Assembly: GCA_003641415.1 (NCBI GenBank)
Contig: QNAG01000027.1
Coordinates: forward strand, 1-17,125
DNA length: 17,125 nt
Direction: 5' to 3'
From: Candidatus Zixiibacteriota bacterium
Lineage (GTDB): Bacteria > Zixibacteria > MSB-5A5 > GN15 > FEB-12
In this document: positions 1-7,257 of the stretch, piece by piece
How the letters are laid out: each line of letters begins with the position of its first letter
Position numbering within the stretch: position 1 is the stretch's first letter
Notes under the pieces: generated by a model
Told to the model about the DNA's origin: nothing
The model's database searches: none
What the model saw: only the letters and a program-made list of their open reading frames with translations
Translations under genes and position numbers: made by a program

Positions 1-346
1 ACAGTACCGGCAATCCTGTCTCTCGCTTCACCATGGGCAGGTATTCGTGGCGGCCATAGAAATACTTCTGATCGGTCAGAACGGAAAGAGCTGCTGCTTC
101 ACCATCGCGGTACTGACGAGCCAGTAGAACCGGATTGAAATTCTCTGTTAACAATCCCTTTGAAGGTGAGCCTTGTTTTAGTTCGGCAATGATATTAATA
201 GTGTCAGTTTTACTAAGAGCATCACGAAAAGGTCGTTCTGACCGAGATTCCACCATATTTTGTAGTCGTTCCAGTGGTAGTTCGGCCTGTAAGTTTTCGA
301 CTTCTTTTATTTTGTCGCGAGCGATTTTTTGCAGGATATCTTTCAT
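1..346 (-). CDS. trpC: Indole-3-glycerol phosphate synthase, N-terminal part (gene continues past the left edge)
   Basis: Ring-closing step of tryptophan synthesis: converts 1-(2-carboxyphenylamino)-1-deoxyribulose 5-phosphate to indole-3-glycerol phosphate in the cytoplasm. I translated the minus strand from the ATG at 346-344; it begins MKDILQKIARDKIKEVE. The family's (beta/alpha)8-barrel motifs follow: IIAELKQGSPSKG, with the catalytic lysine of the usual AE.K..SPSKG motif, then NFNPVLLARQYRDGEAAALS and SVLTDQKYFYGRHEYL. About 115 codons are present of a usual 255-270, so the C-terminal half lies outside the window. The start overlaps the stop of the upstream transporter as TGATG (348-344), which implies translational coupling. 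The reading frame is intact as far as it is visible. Confidence 0.96.
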   Translation of the reverse strand, partial: MKDILQKIARDKIKEVENLQAELPLERLQNMVESRSERPFRDALSKTDTINIIAELKQGSPSKGLLTENFNPVLLARQYRDGEAAALSVLTDQKYFYGRHEYLPMVKRETGLPVL

Positions 347-1665
347 CAGGCACTGCTCCTGTGTATCGTCCATTGCTTGGTACTGCTGCGAATTTCTACA
401 TCCCTGAAAAACAGATAAAATATTAATGAAGACACTACATAGAGAATAATGGTGATATTCATTGTAAATGTGTATCCATACTGCTCAATTAACGTTCCAC
501 CCACAGCCGAGGAAACCATCCACGACGATGTCCAGGCTACCATAATCAAAGCGTTAACCAACCCCTGCTCTTTCTTATCGGATAGTTCCATGCCAAGATT
601 GACTACGATAGGCCCGCCGAGATTCATAAGTCCACCCCTTATTACAAAGGCGGAAACTGCCAGAGGTAGGACATAGGTGTAAGATAATATCAATAGAAAT
701 GGTATGGAAGCCAATTGAGTAATGACAATAGTACGGACTAGTCCAAATCGTCGGGCCAGTATTGGACCAGACAGCGAACCAACCAACATAGCGCACTGTA
801 CAAGGAAATAGAACATACCAATACTGTTCGCTGGCTGATTGAAACGATCCTGAAAATATAGATTTAAAAACGGAATTACCAGACCCGCTCCCATCCCCAC
901 TAGGAAATTTACAAACCCTATCTTGAAATAGAATCCTCCTCGTAACTTAAATTGCTCCCGTGACAGGGAGAGACTTCTCTCCTCTGGTGAAGGTTTCGCC
1001 GACTTAATCAGCATAAACGGTACAAGTGCCAGCAGACTAATTAAAATGCCACTATACAGTGTATACCGATACCCCAGCAAGATATCACCGGACTGCTCGC
1101 CAAGAAATGCAGCGAGGTTCCCAGCCCCAAGTGATCCCACCATACCAGCCAGAATCATCACACCAAAAGAAAAAGAAAAAACGTGTGTGCGCTCTTTCTT
1201 TCCTGAGTTCCGCATGAAAAACGGCCCACCAGCTACGCGGTAGAATGAAAAAGCCATACCGCTCAAGATGGCAAAACCTATTATTAATTCAAGCATATCT
1301 GATGTTACTACACCAACACTTAAAATGGCAAACAGAGTTATACTGACAATGAGTATTGGCTTAAGTCTTATTCTGGATAGAAGTATTGCTGCCGGAATGG
1401 CGATCGTTGTCATACCAACTGCCCGAGCGGAACCGACCAATCCAATTTCGCTTTCAGGGAACCCTAATTCTTTAAGATAGAGATTGAGTAGAAGTTGGAA
1501 TACCTGGAAGTTGATCCCCATCAGAAAGGAACCTATCAAATACAAGCGGATATTTCGTGAAAACAGTTTCAGTGTAGTTACGTAGTCTGCTATACCTGCT
1601 CTGAATCCCTTTCCCCTATCAATTGTAATCTCGGCTGCTTCAGATGTTTCGTGAGTGATAGTCAT
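346..1665 (-). CDS. Major facilitator superfamily transporter embedded in the trp operon
   Basis: A 439-residue integral membrane transporter of unknown substrate. The ATG at 1665 is chosen because it lies 4 bp after the trpD stop, with AGG just upstream; a longer frame starting at 1728 would overlap trpD by 59 bp. A hydrophilic N-terminus of about 38 residues precedes the first helix (about 40-63). Six helices are followed by a charged central loop (about 221-243: KSAKPSPEERSLSLSREQFK) and six more helices, the usual 6+6 MFS layout. I recognise no substrate-specific motif. Its place between trpD and trpC, with a TGATG overlap into trpC, suggests co-expression with tryptophan synthesis and perhaps transport of tryptophan, an intermediate or a derived aromatic compound. 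That role is inference only. Confidence 0.9.
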   Translation of the reverse strand: MTITHETSEAAEITIDRGKGFRAGIADYVTTLKLFSRNIRLYLIGSFLMGINFQVFQLLLNLYLKELGFPESEIGLVGSARAVGMTTIAIPAAILLSRIRLKPILIVSITLFAILSVGVVTSDMLELIIGFAILSGMAFSFYRVAGGPFFMRNSGKKERTHVFSFSFGVMILAGMVGSLGAGNLAAFLGEQSGDILLGYRYTLYSGILISLLALVPFMLIKSAKPSPEERSLSLSREQFKLRGGFYFKIGFVNFLVGMGAGLVIPFLNLYFQDRFNQPANSIGMFYFLVQCAMLVGSLSGPILARRFGLVRTIVITQLASIPFLLILSYTYVLPLAVSAFVIRGGLMNLGGPIVVNLGMELSDKKEQGLVNALIMVAWTSSWMVSSAVGGTLIEQYGYTFTMNITIILYVVSSLIFYLFFRDVEIRSSTKQWTIHRSSA

Positions 1666-1669
1666 GGAC

Positions 1670-2680
1670 CTATCGATGCGATGATTTGCACCAGCGGTCA
1701 AGCAAAGCCCTGGCCGAGCTATTATCAATGGACTCAGCAGACTTTACCACCCCACTAGCAATTGAATCCACCTTGCCTGCAACATACAACATAGCTCCGG
1801 CATTAAGCAGTACCGCATCGCGGTACGGTGATTTGTCACACTGGAGGACGCTGTTAAGAATCTTGGCGTTGTGTTTTGAATCTCCTCCTACAAGAGAACC
1901 ATCAGGGTAGCATTTCAAACCACAATCTTCAGGAGAGATTGTTCTTTCATATCTATTGCCATTTCGAATTTCGATATAATCCGTCGGGGCACAGACAGAG
2001 AACTCATCAAGACCGTCTCGGGAATGTGCTACCAGAACATGTAACGAACCGGTCATTTCCAGCACTTCCGCCATCAATCCCATCACCTCGGGTCCATACA
2101 CACCTGTAACTTGGCGTTTAACCGAAGCTGGATTTGTCATTGGCCCCAATATGTTAAACACGGTTCGTACTCCAAGTTCTTTGCGCGGTCCGGCGGCATA
2201 TTTCATGGCAGGGTGGAATCTTGGCGCAAACATGAACCCGAAACCAATCTTGTTGATATTAGTCTGTACTTGTTTCGGTCCGGGGTCGATTTCTCCACCT
2301 GTAGCTTCAAGCAAGTCTGCGGAGCCGCACTTGGAACTGACCGAGCGGTTGCCGTGCTTGGCTACGGTCACACCAGCCGCTGCAGCGACAATTGCCGATG
2401 CGGTCGAGACGTTGAACGTATGAGCACCATCACCACCAGTGCCTACACCATCAACAGCCTCAGTATCATCCAATTCTATCTTGACTGAATGTTTCCGCAT
2501 GGAACGAACGAAACCGGCTACCTCTTCAGCCGTTTCACCACGCTGTTTGAGGGCGATGATCAAACCTGCAATCTGGGCTGGTGTAGCCTGACCGTCCATT
2601 ATGCAATCCATTGCTGCCGATGCATCATCAGCTGTGACGAAACCCCCACTGGTAATTATTTTAATACATTCTTGTATCAT
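1670..2680 (-). CDS. trpD: Anthranilate phosphoribosyltransferase
   Basis: Transfers phosphoribose from PRPP to anthranilate, giving phosphoribosylanthranilate, the second step of the tryptophan branch; cytoplasmic, homodimeric in the family. The 336 residues match the usual length. Visible hallmarks are the glycine-rich PRPP loop DGVGTGGDGAHTFNVST (residues 77-93), KHGNRSVSSKCGSADLLEA (108-126), FAPRFHPAMKYAAGPRKELG and RTVFNILGPMTNPA. All expected substrate-binding stretches appear intact. The start overlaps the trpG stop as TAATG (2682-2678). The stop is 4 bp before the transporter start, so the gene is tightly coupled on both sides. It is a stand-alone TrpD, not a TrpGD fusion. Confidence 0.98.
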   Translation of the reverse strand: MIQECIKIITSGGFVTADDASAAMDCIMDGQATPAQIAGLIIALKQRGETAEEVAGFVRSMRKHSVKIELDDTEAVDGVGTGGDGAHTFNVSTASAIVAAAAGVTVAKHGNRSVSSKCGSADLLEATGGEIDPGPKQVQTNINKIGFGFMFAPRFHPAMKYAAGPRKELGVRTVFNILGPMTNPASVKRQVTGVYGPEVMGLMAEVLEMTGSLHVLVAHSRDGLDEFSVCAPTDYIEIRNGNRYERTISPEDCGLKCYPDGSLVGGDSKHNAKILNSVLQCDKSPYRDAVLLNAGAMLYVAGKVDSIASGVVKSAESIDNSSARALLDRWCKSSHR

Positions 2681-3249
2681 TAATTCAACGTCTTCAGGAA
2701 ATTATTCAGGATGTTCTTGCCGTAAGGTGTCATTATTGATTCCGGGTGAAACTGAAGTCCGTAAAGTGGCAGTTTTCGATGTTGCAATCCCATTATTACA
2801 CCATCGGATGTTTGCGCTGTCACCTTGATCTGACTCGGCAGCGATTCCGGATCAACCACAAGGGAATGATACCTCGTGGCTATGAAAGGTGATGGAATAT
2901 CCTGAAACAGACAGGTCCCAGAATGCTTTATTTCAGAGGTCTTTCCGTGCATAAGCGTGAGGGCATAAGTGATCCGACCACCATAAGATTGAGCTATTGC
3001 CTGATGTCCAAGACAAACTCCCAAAATCGGAACTCTGTCTGCCATTCTACGGATAAGATTTGGCATTATTCCAGCGTTCTCAGGACGACCCGGCCCGGGA
3101 GAAAGAACAATCGCTTGTAGCTCCATACGAATAATGTCGTCAACTGTAATAACGTCGTTGCGGATTACTTCAAGATCAGCTCCCAACTCTGCCAGGTACT
3201 GGTATAGATTGTAGGTGAAGGAATCATAATTGTCCAGCAGGAGAATCAC
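2680..3249 (-). CDS. trpG: Anthranilate synthase component II, glutamine amidotransferase subunit
   Basis: Class I glutamine amidotransferase that supplies ammonia to TrpE. The 189 residues are typical of stand-alone TrpG. Visible motifs: LLLDNYDSFTYNLYQYL at the N-terminus, SPGPGRPENAG (50-60), the nucleophile elbow GVCLGHQ with Cys79, and the other two triad members in QFHPES (His168, Glu170). The start codon is GTG at 3249. It is supported by AGAGG in the last codons of trpE, 6-10 bp upstream, and by only 3 bp between the trpE stop and this start. The same family contains PabA, which serves folate synthesis; flanking trpE and trpD favour TrpG, though a shared role cannot be excluded. Confidence 0.97.
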   Translation of the reverse strand: MILLLDNYDSFTYNLYQYLAELGADLEVIRNDVITVDDIIRMELQAIVLSPGPGRPENAGIMPNLIRRMADRVPILGVCLGHQAIAQSYGGRITYALTLMHGKTSEIKHSGTCLFQDIPSPFIATRYHSLVVDPESLPSQIKVTAQTSDGVIMGLQHRKLPLYGLQFHPESIMTPYGKNILNNFLKTLN

Positions 3250-3252
3250 CGA

Positions 3253-4716
3253 TCACCTCTTGTCTCGACCTGTGATAGCCGCTAAAAGAGCCTGCGCTTT
3301 GTATTCTGTCTCGCGATATTCTCGTGATGGTTTTGAGTCGGCCACAATTCCGGCGCCTGCCTGGACATAGTAAGTCCGCCCTTTCTTAACTACTGTTCTG
3401 ATAGCAATACAGGAATCCAGATTCCCCCAAAAATCGAGATAGGCTACAGCGCCCGCATACACTCCACGTTTTTCCTTCTCAAGTTCGTCTATGATTTCCA
3501 TAGCGCGTATTTTGGGAGCGCCTGAGACCGTTCCAGCAGGGAAACAGGAAAACATTCCATCAAGAGGAGCAACTCGCGGTTTTATAGTACCTATCACCGA
3601 ACTGACCAAGTGAATGACGTGTGAGTATTTCTCGACAATCATCTTTTGTGCTACTTCAACTGACCCCGGAATACTAACCCGACCAAGATCATTGCGCCCA
3701 AGATCGAGTAGCATGGTGTGCTCAGCCAACTCTTTGGTATCAGCCAACAAATTGATAGTCAATCGTTTGTCTTCCTTTTCGTTCTTGCCGCGCGGACGTG
3801 TTCCTGCAATTGGACGCGTTTCAATGGATTTGCCTTCAACCCGAACCATCATTTCCGGAGAAGACCCAATGATAGAACAATCGCCAAAGTTTAATAAAAA
3901 CATATAAGGCGATGGATTGATGCGTCTCAAGCGACGGTAAAGCGAGAGAGGCGAAAGGTCAGAGTTTACCTGCCATCTCTGCGACAGAACAACCTGGAAG
4001 ATATCACCTTCTTTTATATATCGTTTGGCTCGGCGCACCATGTGTTCAAATTCAGCTTTAGTGTAGTGGGCCTTGACACGTGTTTTTGCTGATGTCTCTT
4101 TGGGGACATTAATACGAGCTGACTGAAGTCGGCCTATCATCTGTTCAACTGTAGCCCGAGCGTTATCATAACTCGACTTGAATCCTGACTCTCCCGGCTC
4201 ATGCAGGATGTTGGCAATAACAAGTATCTCCTGCTTCAAATGATCGAATACTACAATGTGGCGGAACAGACCAAGTCTCATGGCCGGCAGTCCGATAGTT
4301 TCCTGATTGTCGTCGGGGAGATTCTCAATCCAGCGAATGGTGTCATAGGAAAAGTATCCCACGCCACCACCGGTAAAACGCGGCAAACCAGCAACTTTCA
4401 CCGGACGGTAATAGCGAAATAATTCCTTAACAAAATCAATTGGGTTGGAATCAAGCGCCTGTTTGTGCTGTCCCTGATACAGAACTACCCGGTTCACATC
4501 TCCCTCAATTACAAGGAAAGGGTCATAGCCTATAAATGAATAGCGAGCCAGCTTCTCACCACCCTCTATTGATTCCAGTAAAAAGGAGTCGCGCTTGCCA
4601 TAGGCCAATTTCAGGAATGCACCAACAGGTGTATCCATATCAGCAGGGATGCGTTCAAAAATGGGGATGACATTCCCCTGTTTATTTAGCTTCTTAGCTT
4701 CGCGGTAGGAAATCAT
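3253..4716 (-). CDS. trpE: Anthranilate synthase component I
   Basis: Converts chorismate and ammonia from TrpG to anthranilate and pyruvate, the committed step of tryptophan synthesis. 487 residues, normal for the family. The N-terminal regulatory part carries LLES (46-49) within FLLESIEGGEKLARYSFIG, the site linked to tryptophan feedback inhibition. The chorismate-binding domain shows IIGSSPEMMVRVEG, ETRPIAGTRPRG, LDLGRNDLGRV, SHVIHLVSSV, CFPAGTVSGAPKIRAMEIID and YVQAGAGIVADS. PabB is similar, but the LLES element and the trpG-trpD neighbours support TrpE. The start ATG overlaps the stop of the DapF-like gene by 4 bp (ATGA, 4716-4713), so expression is probably coupled to it. Confidence 0.98.
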   Translation of the reverse strand: MISYREAKKLNKQGNVIPIFERIPADMDTPVGAFLKLAYGKRDSFLLESIEGGEKLARYSFIGYDPFLVIEGDVNRVVLYQGQHKQALDSNPIDFVKELFRYYRPVKVAGLPRFTGGGVGYFSYDTIRWIENLPDDNQETIGLPAMRLGLFRHIVVFDHLKQEILVIANILHEPGESGFKSSYDNARATVEQMIGRLQSARINVPKETSAKTRVKAHYTKAEFEHMVRRAKRYIKEGDIFQVVLSQRWQVNSDLSPLSLYRRLRRINPSPYMFLLNFGDCSIIGSSPEMMVRVEGKSIETRPIAGTRPRGKNEKEDKRLTINLLADTKELAEHTMLLDLGRNDLGRVSIPGSVEVAQKMIVEKYSHVIHLVSSVIGTIKPRVAPLDGMFSCFPAGTVSGAPKIRAMEIIDELEKEKRGVYAGAVAYLDFWGNLDSCIAIRTVVKKGRTYYVQAGAGIVADSKPSREYRETEYKAQALLAAITGRDKR

Positions 4717-5555
4717 AGAAAAGAATAAACTCCGTCACAAACATGTTGTACCTGACCAGTAAGGATAATCTCGTTTGTTTCCGGATCCCAAAACACATCA
4801 AGTGAACCAGTATCAAAAACCACATGGCAACGTCTCTCGGCATGGCCAATCATCACAGCAGCACACACTGCCGCCGCAGCGCCGGTACCGGAAGAACCCG
4901 TAGCCCCTGCCCCACGCTCCCACTCAGCGACTTTAAGTTTTCGCCTATTAATAATCTTAACAAATTCCACGTTAGTTCTTTCGGGGAAAGCTCGATGATG
5001 CTCTATCTCTGCCCCGAGTGTTTGCCAATCAAAATTGAAGTCGTCTACAAACAAGACAGTATGAGGATTCCCCACTGCCAGACAAGTTACAGGAAAGTCC
5101 TGTCCACCCAATCGTAAGATCGATTGAATCATATAGCGTTGGCGCGTTTTAATAGGAATTCTACTAACATCGAAATCAGGTTTCCCTAAACCCGCAGATA
5201 CTGAGTAACCAGTGCTGTTTTTTTCTATAACAGTTGATAAAGAAACTACACCGTTCATTTCCATATCAAAAGATTTTCTGCGTTTGTTTAATAAATGTCT
5301 GTGCACAGCCGCTATACGAAGACCGTTTCCAGATTTCTCAGCCCAACTGCCGTCGGAGTTATACAGATCGATTTTGAAATCGGCGCGACGACTTCCAGAT
5401 AAGTACAACATACCATCCGCTCCTACACCTGACCGACGATCACAGATAGCAACCGCCAGTTTCGCACGCTGTTTGCTTGTTATCCTATGTTGAGCAAGTT
5501 CGACAATGAGGAAATCATTACGCAGAGCATGATATTTAGAAAAGTGAACTAACAT
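4713..5555 (-). CDS. Diaminopimelate-epimerase-fold protein lacking both catalytic cysteines
   Basis: DapF-like, 280 residues from the ATG at 5555, the usual DapF length. Retained motifs: FSKYHALRNDFLIVE (family KMHGLGNDF), GVGADGML, YNSDGSWAEKSGNGLR, VGNPHTVLFV and EWERGAGATGSSGTGAAAA. DapF works with two cysteines, in the CGNG and ACGTG motifs. Here these positions are Ser75 (codon TCT) and Ser222 (codon TCC). The N-terminal GLGND has become ALRND, and the terminal GPA-type motif is LTGQVQ. The chemistry is therefore probably not LL-/meso-DAP epimerisation by the classical two-thiol mechanism. The same frame extends to an ATG at 5609 with GAGGTGA directly upstream, adding 18 Cys/Trp-rich residues; family alignment favours 5555, the ribosome site favours 5609. 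It overlaps trpE by 4 bp. Calling it plain dapF would be risky. Confidence 0.85.
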   Translation of the reverse strand: MLVHFSKYHALRNDFLIVELAQHRITSKQRAKLAVAICDRRSGVGADGMLYLSGSRRADFKIDLYNSDGSWAEKSGNGLRIAAVHRHLLNKRRKSFDMEMNGVVSLSTVIEKNSTGYSVSAGLGKPDFDVSRIPIKTRQRYMIQSILRLGGQDFPVTCLAVGNPHTVLFVDDFNFDWQTLGAEIEHHRAFPERTNVEFVKIINRRKLKVAEWERGAGATGSSGTGAAAAVCAAVMIGHAERRCHVVFDTGSLDVFWDPETNEIILTGQVQHVCDGVYSFL

Positions 5556-5625
5556 ACCAGTATTTAACCAACCACAGAAGCAGTAGCAACAAAAAAGCTC
5601 AGACCACATTCACCTCAACAAATCC

Positions 5626-5706
5626 AATACAACTTGCAGACTCAAATACGAAACGGGCTGTCAGAATAAAATCCGTCAGCCCGTTCACATGACAACTGTT
5701 TGTATT
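5626..5706 (-). terminator. Stable hairpin between the aminotransferase gene and the DapF-like/trp operon
   Basis: The core hairpin spans 5652-5685. AACGGGCTG pairs perfectly with CAGCCCGTT and the pairing continues inward with one mismatch to a short T-rich loop. On the minus strand it is followed by TTTCGTATTT, a poor U-tract, so termination would be partial at best. A flanking 7-bp inverted repeat (AATACAA at 5626-5632, TTGTATT at 5700-5706) could close an outer stem. It may be a weak terminator, an RNA-processing site, or part of a regulatory leader for the trp genes. I see no tryptophan leader peptide with its own stop codon. Confidence 0.5.
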
Positions 5707-5708
5707 AA

Positions 5709-6917
5709 TTACATATTTTCCTTGAGCAATTCCGCTAATCGACCAATGCCTTCAACTATTCCTTCAAGTGTGGCATTAGAGAAGTTCAACCGCATACAGT
5801 TCTCCCCACCGCCATTGGGGTAGAATGGCTCGCCATACACATAAGCCACTTTCCTTTTAACCGCTTCAGGTAAAAGCTCTCTGGCTGATATATGCTTTGG
5901 TAGCTCTACCCAGAGGAACAAACCACCGTCCGGCTCCGTCCAAGTAATACCTTCTGGAAACGTCTCCCGAAGTGTTTTAACCATCACATTTCGTTTAGTT
6001 AGATAATCTTTTTTTATCTCCTCAATGTGCGGTTCCAACTTACCAGCTGCAACGTATTCGTAAATCAGGTACTGACACAGAGTATTTGTATGCAGATCAG
6101 TACACTGTTTAACCTTCTCAAAACGATCCATAATTTCCGCCGGACCATTCATCCAGGCAATCCGCAAACCAGGCGCAAGAATTTTCGAAAAGGTTTGCAA
6201 AGTGATAACTTGGTCTCCTCCAATCGATTTGAGAGAAGGTAAAGCCTCGCCAGAAAACCGAACTGCACCGTATGGGTTGTCATCGATGATAGGAACATTA
6301 CGACTGGCTGCCAGCTCTATCAACTGGTGACGGCGTTCCGTTGACATGGTGATACCTGTAGGATTATGGAAGCTTGCTATTGTGTAAATGAACTTTGGTT
6401 TGTACTTGTCGAGTTTTTCCTTAACCTGATCGATTATCATCCCTTCGGAATCCATTTCAACAGTAGCATACTTTGTCTGATAGTAATCAAATGCTTGAAC
6501 GGCACCCACATAAGTTGGCAACTCGGTAAGAATATAATCTCCCGGTGTGATAAAAACACGAGCCACCAATTCCAAACCCTGCTGACTTCCTGACGTTACC
6601 TGGATATTTTCAACTGTAGTCGGAGAGCCTTCTTTCGTTGCACGTTCGGCCAACAATTCACACAAAGGCGGGATACCACGGGACAACGAATACTGCATCA
6701 CAGCAGGGCCATATTTATCAAGCACTTCCTTAAGCGCCCACTTCATATCTTCCTGTGGGAACAATTCGGCGGCTGGTAGACCACCCGCGAACGAAATCAC
6801 ATCCGGTTGCGATGATATTTTTAAGATGTCTCGAATCACAGACGATTTGAGTTCAAGAACATGTGGAGCAATCCCCCACTGGTTTACATTTGCTGATCTT
6901 GCTTCTTTGACGACCAT
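5709..6917 (-). CDS. PLP-dependent class I/II aminotransferase, LysN / 2-aminoadipate aminotransferase-like
   Basis: A 402-residue fold-type I aminotransferase, probably cytosolic. It shows the features of the LysN/aromatic aminotransferase branch: DVISFAGGLPAAELFP near residue 40, MQYSLSRGIPPL, QVTSGSQQGLELVARVF, ELPTYVGAVQAF, SFHNPTGITMS (Asn185-Gly188), PIIDDNPYGAVRF (Asp213 and Tyr216 for PLP binding), the Schiff-base lysine in TFSKILAPGLRIAW (Lys245), and the C-terminal arginine motif CMRLNFSN. Enzymes of this branch use 2-aminoadipate, glutamate, leucine or aromatic amino acids, and sequence alone does not decide which. Its position upstream of the DapF-like and trp genes makes an aromatic or DAP-related substrate possible but unproven. 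AGGAAAGGA precedes the ATG by about 7 bp. Confidence 0.92.
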   Translation of the reverse strand: MVVKEARSANVNQWGIAPHVLELKSSVIRDILKISSQPDVISFAGGLPAAELFPQEDMKWALKEVLDKYGPAVMQYSLSRGIPPLCELLAERATKEGSPTTVENIQVTSGSQQGLELVARVFITPGDYILTELPTYVGAVQAFDYYQTKYATVEMDSEGMIIDQVKEKLDKYKPKFIYTIASFHNPTGITMSTERRHQLIELAASRNVPIIDDNPYGAVRFSGEALPSLKSIGGDQVITLQTFSKILAPGLRIAWMNGPAEIMDRFEKVKQCTDLHTNTLCQYLIYEYVAAGKLEPHIEEIKKDYLTKRNVMVKTLRETFPEGITWTEPDGGLFLWVELPKHISARELLPEAVKRKVAYVYGEPFYPNGGGENCMRLNFSNATLEGIVEGIGRLAELLKENM

Positions 6918-6990
6918 TTGTATTTCCTTTCCTGACCTTTCAATGTATTAAACACTTCGAATGATACTCATAAAAAAGGTCTTCTATAGT

Positions 6991-7019
6991 ATTATCCTTC
7001 ATATATAGAAAAATAGCAA
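6991..7019 (-). promoter_or_regulatory. Probable sigma70-type promoter for the aminotransferase / trp operon
   Basis: On the minus strand, TTGCTA (7019-7014) and GATAAT (6996-6991) are separated by exactly 17 bp, in AT-rich DNA about 75 bp upstream of the aminotransferase start. It could drive the aminotransferase and, by read-through, the genes down to trpC. Motif match only. Confidence 0.5.
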
Positions 7020-7060
7020 ACTCGAAGTAGAAATCCAAGAAGAACAGAACTAAATTTTAC

Positions 7061-7089
7061 TTGACAGAATATGTAAGCATATCTATTAT
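7061..7089 (+). promoter_or_regulatory. Strong sigma70-type promoter for the large secreted protein
   Basis: A perfect TTGACA (7061-7066), a 17-bp spacer and TATTAT (7084-7089, one mismatch to TATAAT). This would give a 5' leader of roughly 160 nt before the ATG at 7258. It is the best promoter match in the window, consistent with high expression of a surface protein. Confidence 0.65.
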
Positions 7090-7246
7090 TAATATGAATT
7101 AACTACTTCAAATGATATCCTGCACCCTTGGTTATAATAATCGCATTGCAGGAAAAAGCATAAGTCAAAATAAGCGAGTCTAATGATTTGCAATAATTGT
7201 ACGAAAATAAGGAATAAACCCTTTAATCATCGGAACCAGTTTTTGT

Positions 7247-7257
7247 AAGGAGGATTT
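7247..7257 (+). promoter_or_regulatory. Strong ribosome binding site of the large secreted protein
   Basis: AAGGAGG at 7247-7253, 4 bp before the ATG at 7258. It is a near-perfect anti-16S match and fixes the start codon. Confidence 0.8.

Larger units (their letters stand above)
6918..7257. promoter_or_regulatory. 340-bp divergent intergenic region
   Basis: A non-coding, strongly AT-rich spacer between the minus-strand aminotransferase/trp operon and the plus-strand surface-protein gene. It holds the two divergent promoters listed separately and the two ribosome binding sites. Apart from AT-rich tracts I see no clear operator palindrome, riboswitch or small gene. Confidence 0.7.

Noticed and set aside
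1666..1728. Longer start for the MFS transporter at 1728
   Set aside because: It would overlap trpD by 59 bp and add a non-membrane segment. The ATG at 1665 follows the trpD stop by 4 bp.
2111..2488. 125-residue open frame on the plus strand inside trpD
   Set aside because: Antisense shadow of a highly conserved trpD region; no ribosome site and no recognisable domain.
4713..5609. PhzF-type phenazine gene next to a TrpE-like (PhzE-like) gene
   Set aside because: PhzF shares the fold, but this sequence follows DapF motifs throughout. The neighbours are classical trpE, trpG, trpD and trpC, and no phzD, phzG or phzA/B is present.
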